From assembly GCA_015075635.1 (NCBI GenBank), contig JABTUA010000001.1, forward strand, positions 1,674,001 to 1,738,000: a stretch of 64,000 bases of DNA, given 5' to 3'. Positions within the stretch are counted from its first letter, which is position 1. Every line of letters starts with the position of its first letter. The DNA is from Polyangiaceae bacterium. Lineage in GTDB: Bacteria > Myxococcota_A > Polyangia > Polyangiales > Polyangiaceae. The notes under the pieces were generated by a model. The model saw only the letters and a list, made by a program, of their open reading frames with translations, was not told where the DNA came from and ran no database searches. Positions 47,677 through 55,766 of the stretch are shown here, in pieces. The translations under genes were made by a program, and so were the position numbers.

Positions 47677-48198
47677 TCACTGCTTGCAGGGGCGCAAGGT
47701 CATGCTCCAGCGCATGTTCTTCTCGGTCATCTGCCCGTTGGCCTCGGTGTACTTCTGCTTGAACGTGAGGCTCACGGGGTTCGGCGACGATTTGCCGTCG
47801 CCGATGGTGCCGGAGTAGCGCATCGGATCCTTCTCGGAGCGGTTCAGGTCCAGGTTGACGTTGAGCGAGCCCGCGAACTTCGAGCGCGCGGAGCCGATGG
47901 CACTGCAGTTGACCAGGCAGCTCGCCTTCAGCTTGGCGCCGTCGTCCTTCTCCTCGAGGTCGTTGCACTTGCCGTCGCAGCTGATGTTCACGCCGCCCTT
48001 CTGCACGCCACCGCCGAGCGTGTAGTAGAGGCCGAGGCGTGCGCAGCTCGTCGCCGCTGGTGCCTCCACGACCGCTGGCGGGGGCGAGGCCGGCGGGGGG
48101 AGCTCCACCGCCGGCTGTGGCTGCTGCTGCTGCTCGTTCCCCTTGTTCTTGCACGCCAGGAGCGCGCCCAACACCAAGACGACGTGGAACACCCGCAT
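47677..48198 (-). CDS. Hypothetical lipoprotein
   Basis: A 173-aa exported protein with a lipobox near residue 16 (LGALLAC) and a Gln/Pro/Glu-rich linker after it. The mature part has six Cys residues (CARLG, CDGKCNDLE, CLVNC, and a terminal PCK), probably disulfide-bonded, and alternating beta-type segments. No family was recognised. It is convergent with rbfA and follows the hydrolase lipoprotein gene on the same strand after 32 bases. Confidence 0.7.
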   Translation of the reverse strand: MRVFHVVLVLGALLACKNKGNEQQQQPQPAVELPPPASPPPAVVEAPAATSCARLGLYYTLGGGVQKGGVNISCDGKCNDLEEKDDGAKLKASCLVNCSAIGSARSKFAGSLNVNLDLNRSEKDPMRYSGTIGDGKSSPNPVSLTFKQKYTEANGQMTEKNMRWSMTLRPCKQ

Positions 48199-48230
48199 CA
48201 GCCGACCTCCGCGTTGGCGTTCACGATACA

Positions 48231-49400
48231 CTACTTCGACTCGAACGATGCCACGCCTGGTCCGAGCGGGGCGCTCGGGTCGAGGACGTTCGAGACGTCC
48301 ACCCCGAGCAGGGTGCGCTGGAACCACGCCGTCGAATAGCGGTCGATGATGGCATGGGCTTCGGCGAACGGGATGTTGCTCGGCCCGCAGCCGTCGTCGA
48401 ACTCTTGCACCGTCAAGCCGAGCTCTTCGATGAGCAGGCACATGTCCGAGAAGGTGAAGTGCCCGGCCTTCTCGATGCCGAGCAGGCTCTTGGGGGCGGG
48501 CAAGGAGTCGAAGGGGGCCTCTTGCTCCGTGGCCCAGGGGGTGATCGCGTCCGTCGTGCCGCCCTGGATCATCACCGGCATGGACACGTCGGCGAAGCCG
48601 TTGCGGTTGCCCCCATACATGGCCTGCGCGCCGCCGGGGGCGTGGGCCAAAGCCGAGACGAAGCGCGGATCCGCGTGGGACGCCGGCATCTCGACGTTCT
48701 CCCAGCCGTCGCAGATCAGGCCGCCTCCGGCCAGGCACTCCGCGAGCACGGCGGCGGTGTCGATGGTCGCACCGGCGACGCGCAGCGTGGTGTAGCCGCC
48801 GAAGCTGTGGCCGGCCACGCCCAGGCGCGAGGCGTCCGTCGAGCCCGAGAGCGTCCCGTCCGGCGCATCGGACCGCTCGAGCAAGGCGTCCAGCGCGCGG
48901 GAGACGTCGCCCGGGCGCAGCGCCGCCGCTTCTGCCGGCGGGATGGCCAGGGCCTTGTTGACCTGCTCCGCGAAGGTGTTTCCGACGTGATCCGGCGCCG
49001 CCACGACGAAGCCATGGGTCACCAGGTACTCCGTCAGGTAGACGCTCTGGATGCGGGTGCCGCCGTTGCCGTGGGAGAAGACCACGGCCGGGTAGGGGGC
49101 TCCGCGTCGGTCGAGCTGGGCGTCGCGCCGCGCTCCGCGCGGCGAGGGCAGGCGCGCCAGCTCGAGCACGCCGACCTTCAGCACGTACTCTGCGGGCTCG
49201 CCCCCGCCCCGCGCGGGGTACCAGACCTCGACGGGCAGCGTGCGGTCGCCACTCTGCACCTCCACCGTGGTCACGCCGATGGCGTAGGGGCCGGCCGCCT
49301 CCGGCGGCGCCGGCTGGGGAGCGCCTTCGTCCTCGGGTCCCGCGTCGTCGGCGCAGCCGGCCACGCAGCTGAGCACGCACAAAAACGAGAGCGCCCGCAT
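48231..49400 (-). CDS. Alpha/beta hydrolase lipoprotein (dienelactone hydrolase/PAF-AH-like)
   Basis: A 389-aa exported hydrolase. A lipobox is in VLSCVAGC. The nucleophile elbow is GHSFGG, the oxyanion region is SHGNGG, the acid is probably in GGTTDAITP, and the His in KAGHFTF. The overall order resembles platelet-activating-factor acetylhydrolase-like and dienelactone-hydrolase-like enzymes, so an ester is a likely substrate. The C-terminal ~80 residues contain one disulfide candidate (DGCGPSN). It precedes the Cys-rich lipoprotein gene and follows the OmpA-family gene, all on the minus strand. Confidence 0.82.
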   Translation of the reverse strand: MRALSFLCVLSCVAGCADDAGPEDEGAPQPAPPEAAGPYAIGVTTVEVQSGDRTLPVEVWYPARGGGEPAEYVLKVGVLELARLPSPRGARRDAQLDRRGAPYPAVVFSHGNGGTRIQSVYLTEYLVTHGFVVAAPDHVGNTFAEQVNKALAIPPAEAAALRPGDVSRALDALLERSDAPDGTLSGSTDASRLGVAGHSFGGYTTLRVAGATIDTAAVLAECLAGGGLICDGWENVEMPASHADPRFVSALAHAPGGAQAMYGGNRNGFADVSMPVMIQGGTTDAITPWATEQEAPFDSLPAPKSLLGIEKAGHFTFSDMCLLIEELGLTVQEFDDGCGPSNIPFAEAHAIIDRYSTAWFQRTLLGVDVSNVLDPSAPLGPGVASFESK

Positions 49401-49441
49401 CTCGCGAGGATAGCGCGGGATGCGGGCGCCTGCTTCGGGGA

Positions 49442-51832
49442 TCACTTCTTCTGGGTGATCATCAGCTGCACGCGGCGGTTCCGCGCGCGGTTGGCCGGCG
49501 AGACGTTGGGCACCAGCGGCTTGTCCTGGCCGTAGCCCTTGGCGTCGAGGCGGCTGCCATCGACTCCGAGCTTGACCAGCGCGTCGCGGACCGCGTCGGC
49601 GCGCTGCTGGCTCAGGCGCTGGTTGTAGACCGGCGAGCCGGTGTTGTCGGTGTGGCCCTGGATCTCGATCTTGGCGATCTCGGCCCGGTTCTTGAGCACG
49701 TCGGCGATCTCCTCGAGCAGCGCGTGCGAGTCGGGCTCGATGGTCGCCGCGTCGTGGGCGAAGTGGACCTGCTTCTTCAGCTTCACCTCGTTGGCCACCA
49801 CCGTGACGTTCGGCGCCTTCGGGCGCTTGTTGAGGGAGATGGTCGCCTTCAGATCTTCCTGCGGCTTGACCTCCAGCTCGGTCACGCTGGTGAAGTAGCC
49901 GTTGGCCGTGACCGTGATCTTGGCCGGGCCCGGCGGCACGTTCTCGAAGCGGAAGGCGCCCGAGGCGTCGGCCGCGAGCTCGAGCTCGCGATTCAGCTTG
50001 TCGGTGATCTTCACGCTCGCGGTGGCCACGGGTTGGTTGTTCTCGCCATCGACCAGACCGCCGATGATGTTGCCGACCTTCGGCAGCGCCTCGAGCTCGC
50101 AGGTCATGTTGACGATGGTCGGCTGGTTGGCGGGGGCCGGCGCCATGCCCGGTCCCGCTGGGGCAGCGCCCGGATAGGCCGGAGCGGTGTAGCCCGGCGG
50201 CGCGCCGAAGGCCGGGGCGGCGCCCATTCCGGCGGCGGGGATGGTCGCCTGGCACTGGCCGTCGCGGTAGCCGTCGGCCTTCACCGTGAAGGTGTAGGTG
50301 CCGGGCTCGAGGTCGATGGTGCGGAAGGTGCCGTCGTCGTTCGCGACCATGCCGGTCAGGTTGCGGCCGTCGAAGCGGATGATGGCGCCGCCCACCGGCG
50401 TGTTCGCGCCCTTCTCGACCACCGTGCCGGCGACGTAGCGGTCGGCGGCGACCGGCGCGACCGCGGGCTTCTCGACCTGCACCTCCTTGATGATGGGGGG
50501 CTCCTTCTTGGTGTCCGCCGCCCAGCCCAGGCCCAGGTACAGGGTCCACGGCGACTCGGGCGCGACCTCCTGGATGAAGTTCGAGGTGGCGCCGGTGCCG
50601 ATGTCGAAGGCGGCGAGCAAGCTCAGGCCGTCGATGCCCGGATAGGCGCGCGCGCCCAGCGTGATGCGAGAAGGCGAGCTGCCGAAGCCGGCGTCGGTAC
50701 CCAAGCAGCCGTCGCCCACCTCCTTGCGGCTCTCGTTACACACGTAGTCCTGGCGGTTCATCGGTACGTCGATGGTCCACTCCGCGAACGGCCGCACGTA
50801 GTCGAACATGCCCTCGAGGCCGAGGCCGATCTGAAAGGTGTCAACGCGGTTGATGTCGAGGCCGTAGCGCTCGATGCGCGTGATCTTCTGCCCGTTGCGC
50901 GCCTTCTCGGTGTCGCCCACCAGCTCGCCCGAGTTGTCGAACTTGTAGCCGAGGTTGGCGTTGATCTTCAGCGGGATGCGGTCGTCGGGGTTGGTGTGGT
51001 TGTTCAGATCGGCGGTGGCCAGGCCGCGGATGGCGTAGCTGGTGCCCGAGCCGTCGAGGCCGACGCCGCCCGTGCCGTTCAGGAGCCAGAGCTGAAGCTC
51101 GCCGCCCACCGAGAAGACCGAGTCCGGCTGCCAGGGCATGAAGCCCTTCAGGCCGATGTTGGTGTCGCCGAGCACCTGGAGCAGGCGCGGGCGGCTTTGA
51201 TCGTTCTCCGTCGCCGTGGCGTGGAAGCCGAGATAGGCCTCCAGGAACGGCAAGAGCGTCGCGTTCATGCTGAGGTGGGCGCCGATGCGCGTGACCTCGT
51301 CGTCGGCCGTGGCGCCCGCCGGGTTGTTGGAGGTGTTGTAGTTGCAGCGGCCGCCTTCGCACAGGAAGCCGGTGCCGGTGAAGTAGCTGGTGATGAAGCC
51401 GACGCGCAGCGACCCCGGAGCGCCGGAGCCGGCGTACGAGGTGTGCAGGAGCCCGGTCGAAGCGGCGAGGTTGTTCTGGATCATCAGCGACGTGCGGCGC
51501 CACTGGCGCTCCGTCTCCGGATCCATCTCGCCACCGCCGGCTCCGCTCGCTTCGCCGCTCGTCTGCATACCGCTGCCGAGCGACCAGCTCGCGCTGCCGC
51601 TCGCGCCAGCCGCGTTCGGATCTCCCGCCGGTGCGCCGCCAGCCGGAGGGGCGCCCCAGCCGGGCTGCGCACCCGGTGCCGGAGTCGGCGCGGCGGGCGC
51701 GGGCGCGGGCTCCGCGCCGGGGGCGGGCTGACCACCTTCGGGTGGCGGCGGCAGCGGTTGCTGCGCCAGGACACTGGAAGCGAAGGTGAGAGAGCCGAGC
51801 AGGGAGAGAGAGGCGAGACCGGAGCTTTTCAT
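49442..51832 (-). CDS. OmpA-family outer-membrane protein with carboxypeptidase-like repeats
   Basis: A 796-aa exported protein. The signal peptide ends at SVLAQ. After a Pro/Ala linker, residues ~100-430 look like an outer-membrane barrel (GFITSYF, FLEAYLGFHA, YGLDINRVDTFQIGLGLEG). Two carboxypeptidase-regulatory-like domains follow (VAGTVVEKGANTPVGGAI and GLVDGENNQPVATA). The last ~120 residues are an OmpA peptidoglycan-binding domain (VHFAHDAATIEPDSHALL, GHTDNTGSP, and RNRRVQL). It anchors the outer membrane to the cell wall. ACGAGGG before the ATG at 51832 is a good ribosome site. Confidence 0.9.
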   Translation of the reverse strand: MKSSGLASLSLLGSLTFASSVLAQQPLPPPPEGGQPAPGAEPAPAPAAPTPAPGAQPGWGAPPAGGAPAGDPNAAGASGSASWSLGSGMQTSGEASGAGGGEMDPETERQWRRTSLMIQNNLAASTGLLHTSYAGSGAPGSLRVGFITSYFTGTGFLCEGGRCNYNTSNNPAGATADDEVTRIGAHLSMNATLLPFLEAYLGFHATATENDQSRPRLLQVLGDTNIGLKGFMPWQPDSVFSVGGELQLWLLNGTGGVGLDGSGTSYAIRGLATADLNNHTNPDDRIPLKINANLGYKFDNSGELVGDTEKARNGQKITRIERYGLDINRVDTFQIGLGLEGMFDYVRPFAEWTIDVPMNRQDYVCNESRKEVGDGCLGTDAGFGSSPSRITLGARAYPGIDGLSLLAAFDIGTGATSNFIQEVAPESPWTLYLGLGWAADTKKEPPIIKEVQVEKPAVAPVAADRYVAGTVVEKGANTPVGGAIIRFDGRNLTGMVANDDGTFRTIDLEPGTYTFTVKADGYRDGQCQATIPAAGMGAAPAFGAPPGYTAPAYPGAAPAGPGMAPAPANQPTIVNMTCELEALPKVGNIIGGLVDGENNQPVATASVKITDKLNRELELAADASGAFRFENVPPGPAKITVTANGYFTSVTELEVKPQEDLKATISLNKRPKAPNVTVVANEVKLKKQVHFAHDAATIEPDSHALLEEIADVLKNRAEIAKIEIQGHTDNTGSPVYNQRLSQQRADAVRDALVKLGVDGSRLDAKGYGQDKPLVPNVSPANRARNRRVQLMITQKK

Positions 51833-51927
51833 TTTCCCTCGTTAAAAAAACCACGCGGCCGAGCGAGCCCGTTTGCTCGCACCCGAGCCACGGCCGGGCC
51901 GGGTTTTAACACCCTTTGTCGCGCCGC

Positions 51928-51944
51928 CGAAATGCGCGATTTCG
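51928..51944. promoter_or_regulatory. 17-bp palindrome between the OmpA gene and the ABC ATPase gene
   Basis: CGAAAT (51928-51933), a 5-base centre, then ATTTCG (51939-51944) is a perfect inverted repeat. It stands out as AT-rich in a GC-rich divergent region of 240 bp that must hold the control signals of the OmpA-family gene and the ABC ATPase gene. It is about 95 bases before the OmpA start. A dimeric repressor site is one explanation; no promoter was confirmed next to it. Confidence 0.35.
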
Positions 51945-52072
51945 CTCGGCTCGTCGTGGACGGGAGGGGCGATTTCTCGACGCGGCACCGGCGTCCACCC
52001 ACCACGCCGAGATTTTCCAAGGGAATCTAGCTAGTTGGACGCTGAGTGGGGCGGAGGTAAGCTGCCCACCGC

Positions 52073-53038
52073 GTGAGCGAGGTGCTGATCGCAGTCAAGG
52101 GCCTGAGGAAGGTCTTTCGTCACGGCCTGGCACGGCGCCGCGTCGAGGCGGTGAAGGGCGTCAGCTTCGACGTTCGGCGCGGCGACATCTTCGGCTTCCT
52201 GGGTCCGAACGGCGCCGGCAAGACCACGACCATCAAGATGCTCACGGGCCTGATCGCGCCGAGCGGCGGCACGGCGACCATCTTCGGTCACTCCATTCCG
52301 AGCGCCAAGGCGATGGAGCGCGTGGGCTTCATGCCCGAGAACCCCTACGTCTACCCCTACCTCACGCCCGTCGAGTTCGTGGAGATGTGCGCGCGCCTCT
52401 CCGGCCTCACCGGCAAGAAGGTCCGCGACCGTTCGCGCGCCGTATTGGAACAGGTCGGCATCTGGTACGCAGCCGAGCGTCCCGTGCGCCGACTGTCCAA
52501 GGGCATGTTGCAGCGCACCGGGCTCGCCGCGGCCTTGGTCGCCGATCCCGAGCTGCTCATCCTCGACGAGCCGATGAGCGGGCTCGATCCGGTCGGGCGC
52601 AAGGAGGTACGCGATCTGATCTTCGAAGAGCGCAAGGCGGGCCGCACGATCTTCTTCTCGACGCACATCTTGAGCGACGTCGAGACGCTGTGCGACCACG
52701 TCACCATCCTGCGCCAAGGCAACGTGGTGGTGAGCGGCCGCCTCGCCGAGCTGCTCAAGAGCGACGTGAAGCGCACCGACGTGGTGCTCGTGGGCGCCGA
52801 CACCGCCTTCGAAGCACTCGTGTCCGAGCTCGGGCACGGGAGCCGGCGCGCGGCGGATCGCCTGATCGTCGAGGTGGAGGGGCAGTCGCGCGTGAGCGAG
52901 CTGCTCCGGGCTGCCCTGGACGCCAGGGTCGCGATCGCGGAGGTCACCCCTCGCCACGAGACCCTGGAGGATCTGTTCGTGCGGGAAGCCATCGACGAGA
53001 GCAGCGGAGAAGGTCGCGCGCCGAGCGCGGCGACGTGA
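52073..53038 (+). CDS. ABC transporter ATP-binding protein (ABC-2/GldA-like), orphan
   Basis: A 321-aa ATPase of the type that energises ABC-2 permeases. Walker A is GPNGAGKTT, the signature is RRLSKGML, Walker B is LLILDEPMSGLDPV, and the H-loop His is in FFSTHILSDV. The extra C-terminal ~90 residues are typical of drug/polysaccharide or gliding-type ABC-2 ATPases. No permease gene lies next to it: the neighbour downstream (7 bases) encodes a Gly-rich lipoprotein. The GTG at 52073 is the first codon, with GGAGG 14-18 bases upstream, so the start is uncertain. Confidence 0.85.
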   Translation: MSEVLIAVKGLRKVFRHGLARRRVEAVKGVSFDVRRGDIFGFLGPNGAGKTTTIKMLTGLIAPSGGTATIFGHSIPSAKAMERVGFMPENPYVYPYLTPVEFVEMCARLSGLTGKKVRDRSRAVLEQVGIWYAAERPVRRLSKGMLQRTGLAAALVADPELLILDEPMSGLDPVGRKEVRDLIFEERKAGRTIFFSTHILSDVETLCDHVTILRQGNVVVSGRLAELLKSDVKRTDVVLVGADTAFEALVSELGHGSRRAADRLIVEVEGQSRVSELLRAALDARVAIAEVTPRHETLEDLFVREAIDESSGEGRAPSAAT

Positions 53039-53044
53039 GCTATC

Positions 53045-54028
53045 ATGGGGGAAATGCGCCTCGCCTTCGCCTTGCTCTGGGGATCGGCCCTCGCGCTCGC
53101 CAACGCCTGCCTCGTCCTGGGTGAGTCCGACACCGGCGGCCCCTCCGGTGGTGGCGGCGCCGGTGGTGGCGGCGGTGCGATCGGCGACGGCAGTTGGCCG
53201 GATGGAAACAGCGGCGGCAGCGGCGCGACGACGTCCGGTGGTGGTGGGAGCGCCGGCAGCCCGAGCGGTGGCGGCGGCAGCCCGAGCGGTGGCGGCGGCA
53301 GCCCGAGCGGTGGCGGTGCCCCGAGCGGTGGTGGTGGTTCGGGCGGGAGCGGCGGCGGCAGCGTGAGCTGGACGCTCTTCTCCTACGACTGGGGCAGCGG
53401 TGTCTGGTCTGCGCCGACGGCGCTCGAGCTGGTCTGGAGCGGCACGAACGCGCCGCCTTCGACCGGGATCGCGTCGGTGGTCCAGCTCGAGCACTACGAT
53501 CGGTTGCTGGTGTTCACGGACTCGGGGCAGTTCCACGTGCGCTCCGGCTCGGCCTGGAAGACGCCGGTGGCCACGAGCGCGAAGTTCCCCGAGCTCGGCG
53601 GGCTCACGCCGCGCTCGACCTACCACGTCGCTTCACCGACGATCGTGGCGGAGTCCATCACCATCTTCTCGAATCCGACGGCGGTGATCTACGACTACAA
53701 GTCGGACGACAGCGTCGTCTTCGAGCAGAAGGTGACCGTGCCGGACGAGGCGCCTCCGGGGCCGCCGCAGGGGACGGGTACGGTGCTCTGGGACTTCGAG
53801 GTGCGCGACCCGTCGCTCTACCTGAAATCAGGCGACTGGTATCGCGCCTACGCCGGCTACGCGAACGGCAACGTGTACCAGCTGGACGGCGCGTTCGTCT
53901 GGAAGTCCTGGCCCATGGGCTCCGCGCCGTTCTTCGCCGGGAAGGCCAACGCGCCGGATCCGCTGAAGATGCGCGCGGCGTGGTTCGACGCCAAGCTCAA
54001 CCGCGCCTACTTCGTCGGGCCCGTTTGA
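53045..54028 (+). CDS. Gly/Ser-rich lipoprotein of unknown function
   Basis: A 327-aa exported protein, with a signal ending in a Cys near residue 22 (LANACLVLG), so a lipoprotein or SP-I protein. Residues ~30-105 are a flexible Gly/Ser/Pro linker including three 7-residue units SPSGGGG. The C-terminal ~220 residues are beta-rich with many aromatic residues (TLFSYDWGSGVW, YDRLLVFTDSGQFHVR), possibly a propeller-like or surface domain. No family was recognised. It starts 7 bases after the ABC ATPase gene. Confidence 0.7.
   Translation: MGEMRLAFALLWGSALALANACLVLGESDTGGPSGGGGAGGGGGAIGDGSWPDGNSGGSGATTSGGGGSAGSPSGGGGSPSGGGGSPSGGGAPSGGGGSGGSGGGSVSWTLFSYDWGSGVWSAPTALELVWSGTNAPPSTGIASVVQLEHYDRLLVFTDSGQFHVRSGSAWKTPVATSAKFPELGGLTPRSTYHVASPTIVAESITIFSNPTAVIYDYKSDDSVVFEQKVTVPDEAPPGPPQGTGTVLWDFEVRDPSLYLKSGDWYRAYAGYANGNVYQLDGAFVWKSWPMGSAPFFAGKANAPDPLKMRAAWFDAKLNRAYFVGPV
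53258..53320 (+). repeat. In-frame 21-bp minisatellite, three units
   Basis: Units at 53258-53278, 53279-53299 and 53300-53320 are nearly identical and encode SPSGGGG, SPSGGGG and SPSGGGA. The length is a multiple of three, so gain or loss of units would only change the linker length. Confidence 0.85.
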
Positions 54029-54103
54029 AGGCCCGCCCACCCACTCCCGCCGCAGTTCACCCCGGGGGCACGGCCCCCGGACCCCCGACGCGACTCGCTC
54101 CGC

Positions 54104-55675
54104 TCATCGCGGGCCCGGTTTGCTCGCCGAAGCCTTCTTGCCGAGCACCGCTTTCACGGTGGCCAGGTCGGCCCTGCCGAGCTCGCGGCTGACGAGCAGC
54201 AACGTCACGTAGATGCCGCCGAGCGCGGCAGCGTACCCGAGCGTCATCAGCTTGCCGGGGTGGGGCAGGACGCGACCGATCGTGATCGTCACCGCCATCG
54301 CGCCCAGAACTCGCAGGAGAGTGACGAGCGGAGCCACCGCGCCCGCCGTGCGGTACACGACGACGGCAGCGGCCAGCGTCGCGAGGGCGAGGCCGCTGGT
54401 GGTCGCGCTGGCGGTGCGCCAGAGCAGCTCGGCGCCGAACTCGGTGCCGCGCACGCGCAGGAAGCACAGCGCCACGACCAGCCCGAACGCGACCGCAGTG
54501 ATGGCCATGCTCGCCACCTCGCGCTTCAGGCTGTTGAGCACCGTGGTCAGGATGCCGAACACCGCGAACGCGCCGAAGCCCAGGGTCAAGAGCTGCATCG
54601 AGCGCGCCCCGAGCTCGGCGGCCTGGGCCGGGAAGACCAAGCGCATCAGCGGATCGGCCAGACCGGAGGTGACGCTGACCATCAGCCCCATCAGCACCAG
54701 CGCCAGCCGCACGCCCGTGCGCACGTAGCGCGCGACGGCGTCCCGGTCGCCGTCGCGGTGAGCGGTGGCGAGCATGGGAAACAGGATGAAGGTGACCGCG
54801 AGCAGCAGCTGATAGGGCAGGAAGCAGAAGAGCTGCGTCGCGCGGTAGGCCCCCACGAGCGGATCCGCGGCCTCGGGCCCGAGCCCGGCGGCGCGCGCCG
54901 AGTCGGCGGCGAACGCCCGGAGCAAGGTCAGATCCGCCTGGAGCAGCAGGTTCAAGAGCGTCTGGCCCAAGAGGAGCGGCGCGATGAAGCCGAGGTGCTG
55001 CCCGAGCGTCGGGCCACCCGGCCCCCGCTTGCCGATCCCCACGACCCCGAGCGCCACGACGAAGATCGCCGCGGAGGCGGCGACGAAGCCGCCGCTCGAG
55101 CCGGCTACCTTGCCGCCCAAGGAGCCGGCGAGCAGAAGCGCGCCGGCGACCAGCGCCACCGTGCGGATGGTGGCGTAGAGCATGTCCAGGCCCGCCTGCC
55201 ACAAGAAGCGCTTCTGCCCGTTGAGCACGCCGACGAACGGCGTGTACAGGCTGTAGAACAGCACCACTCCGCTCACGATGCGCAGCGCGCCGACCAGGTG
55301 GGGAGCCCCCGCTGCCTCGCCGATGGGCCGCGCCAACAGAAAGAACCCGAGCGCGAGCGGGAAGGCGAGCAGGGCGTGGATGGTCAGCGTGCGTCGGATG
55401 GCCTGAGGCTGCTGAGCGTCCGGCGACTGCGCCACCGCGCGGCTCACGCCCTGGATGCTGGTCGAGACGATGGGGTTGTACGCGATGCTCGAGATGCTGA
55501 GCACGCTCGAGAGCGCGCCGTAGCCGTCGAGCCCGAGCACCCGCGGCAAGATCACCTGCTGCACCAGCCCGACCAGGATGAAGTAGATCTTGGCGAAGGC
55601 CACGGCGAGACCGCCGCGGCCGGCGGTGCGCGTGACGTCCGCCGAGTTCTTGGGCACGGGGCTCTCGCTGGTCAC
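54104..55675 (-). CDS. Polysaccharide/lipid flippase, MOP (MATE/MurJ-Wzx) superfamily
   Basis: A 523-aa multi-spanning membrane protein with about 14 hydrophobic helices and no soluble domain. The N-terminal AVAFAKIYFILVGLVQQVIL and the spacing of the helices fit the oligosaccharide flippase/lipid II flippase group of the MOP superfamily, which moves lipid-linked sugars across the inner membrane. The central helices resemble MurJ, but the family-defining charged residues could not be checked. No glycan gene cluster surrounds it. It diverges from the Gly-rich lipoprotein gene with 91 bases between. Confidence 0.72.
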   Translation of the reverse strand: MTSESPVPKNSADVTRTAGRGGLAVAFAKIYFILVGLVQQVILPRVLGLDGYGALSSVLSISSIAYNPIVSTSIQGVSRAVAQSPDAQQPQAIRRTLTIHALLAFPLALGFFLLARPIGEAAGAPHLVGALRIVSGVVLFYSLYTPFVGVLNGQKRFLWQAGLDMLYATIRTVALVAGALLLAGSLGGKVAGSSGGFVAASAAIFVVALGVVGIGKRGPGGPTLGQHLGFIAPLLLGQTLLNLLLQADLTLLRAFAADSARAAGLGPEAADPLVGAYRATQLFCFLPYQLLLAVTFILFPMLATAHRDGDRDAVARYVRTGVRLALVLMGLMVSVTSGLADPLMRLVFPAQAAELGARSMQLLTLGFGAFAVFGILTTVLNSLKREVASMAITAVAFGLVVALCFLRVRGTEFGAELLWRTASATTSGLALATLAAAVVVYRTAGAVAPLVTLLRVLGAMAVTITIGRVLPHPGKLMTLGYAAALGGIYVTLLLVSRELGRADLATVKAVLGKKASASKPGPR

Positions 55676-55766
55676 CTGAGCCTTGTCGCCCGCACGGCGC
55701 CTCGGGTCAAAGATCTGGTTTTTGCGGGCGATTGCCCTTTGCCCGCTCTGGAGCGATCATGGGCCC

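Noticed and set aside
55724-55746. GCGGGC/GCCCGC hairpin before the Gly-rich lipoprotein as terminator of the flippase gene
   Set aside because: It lies upstream of the flippase start, and the T-run is on the wrong side for either strand.
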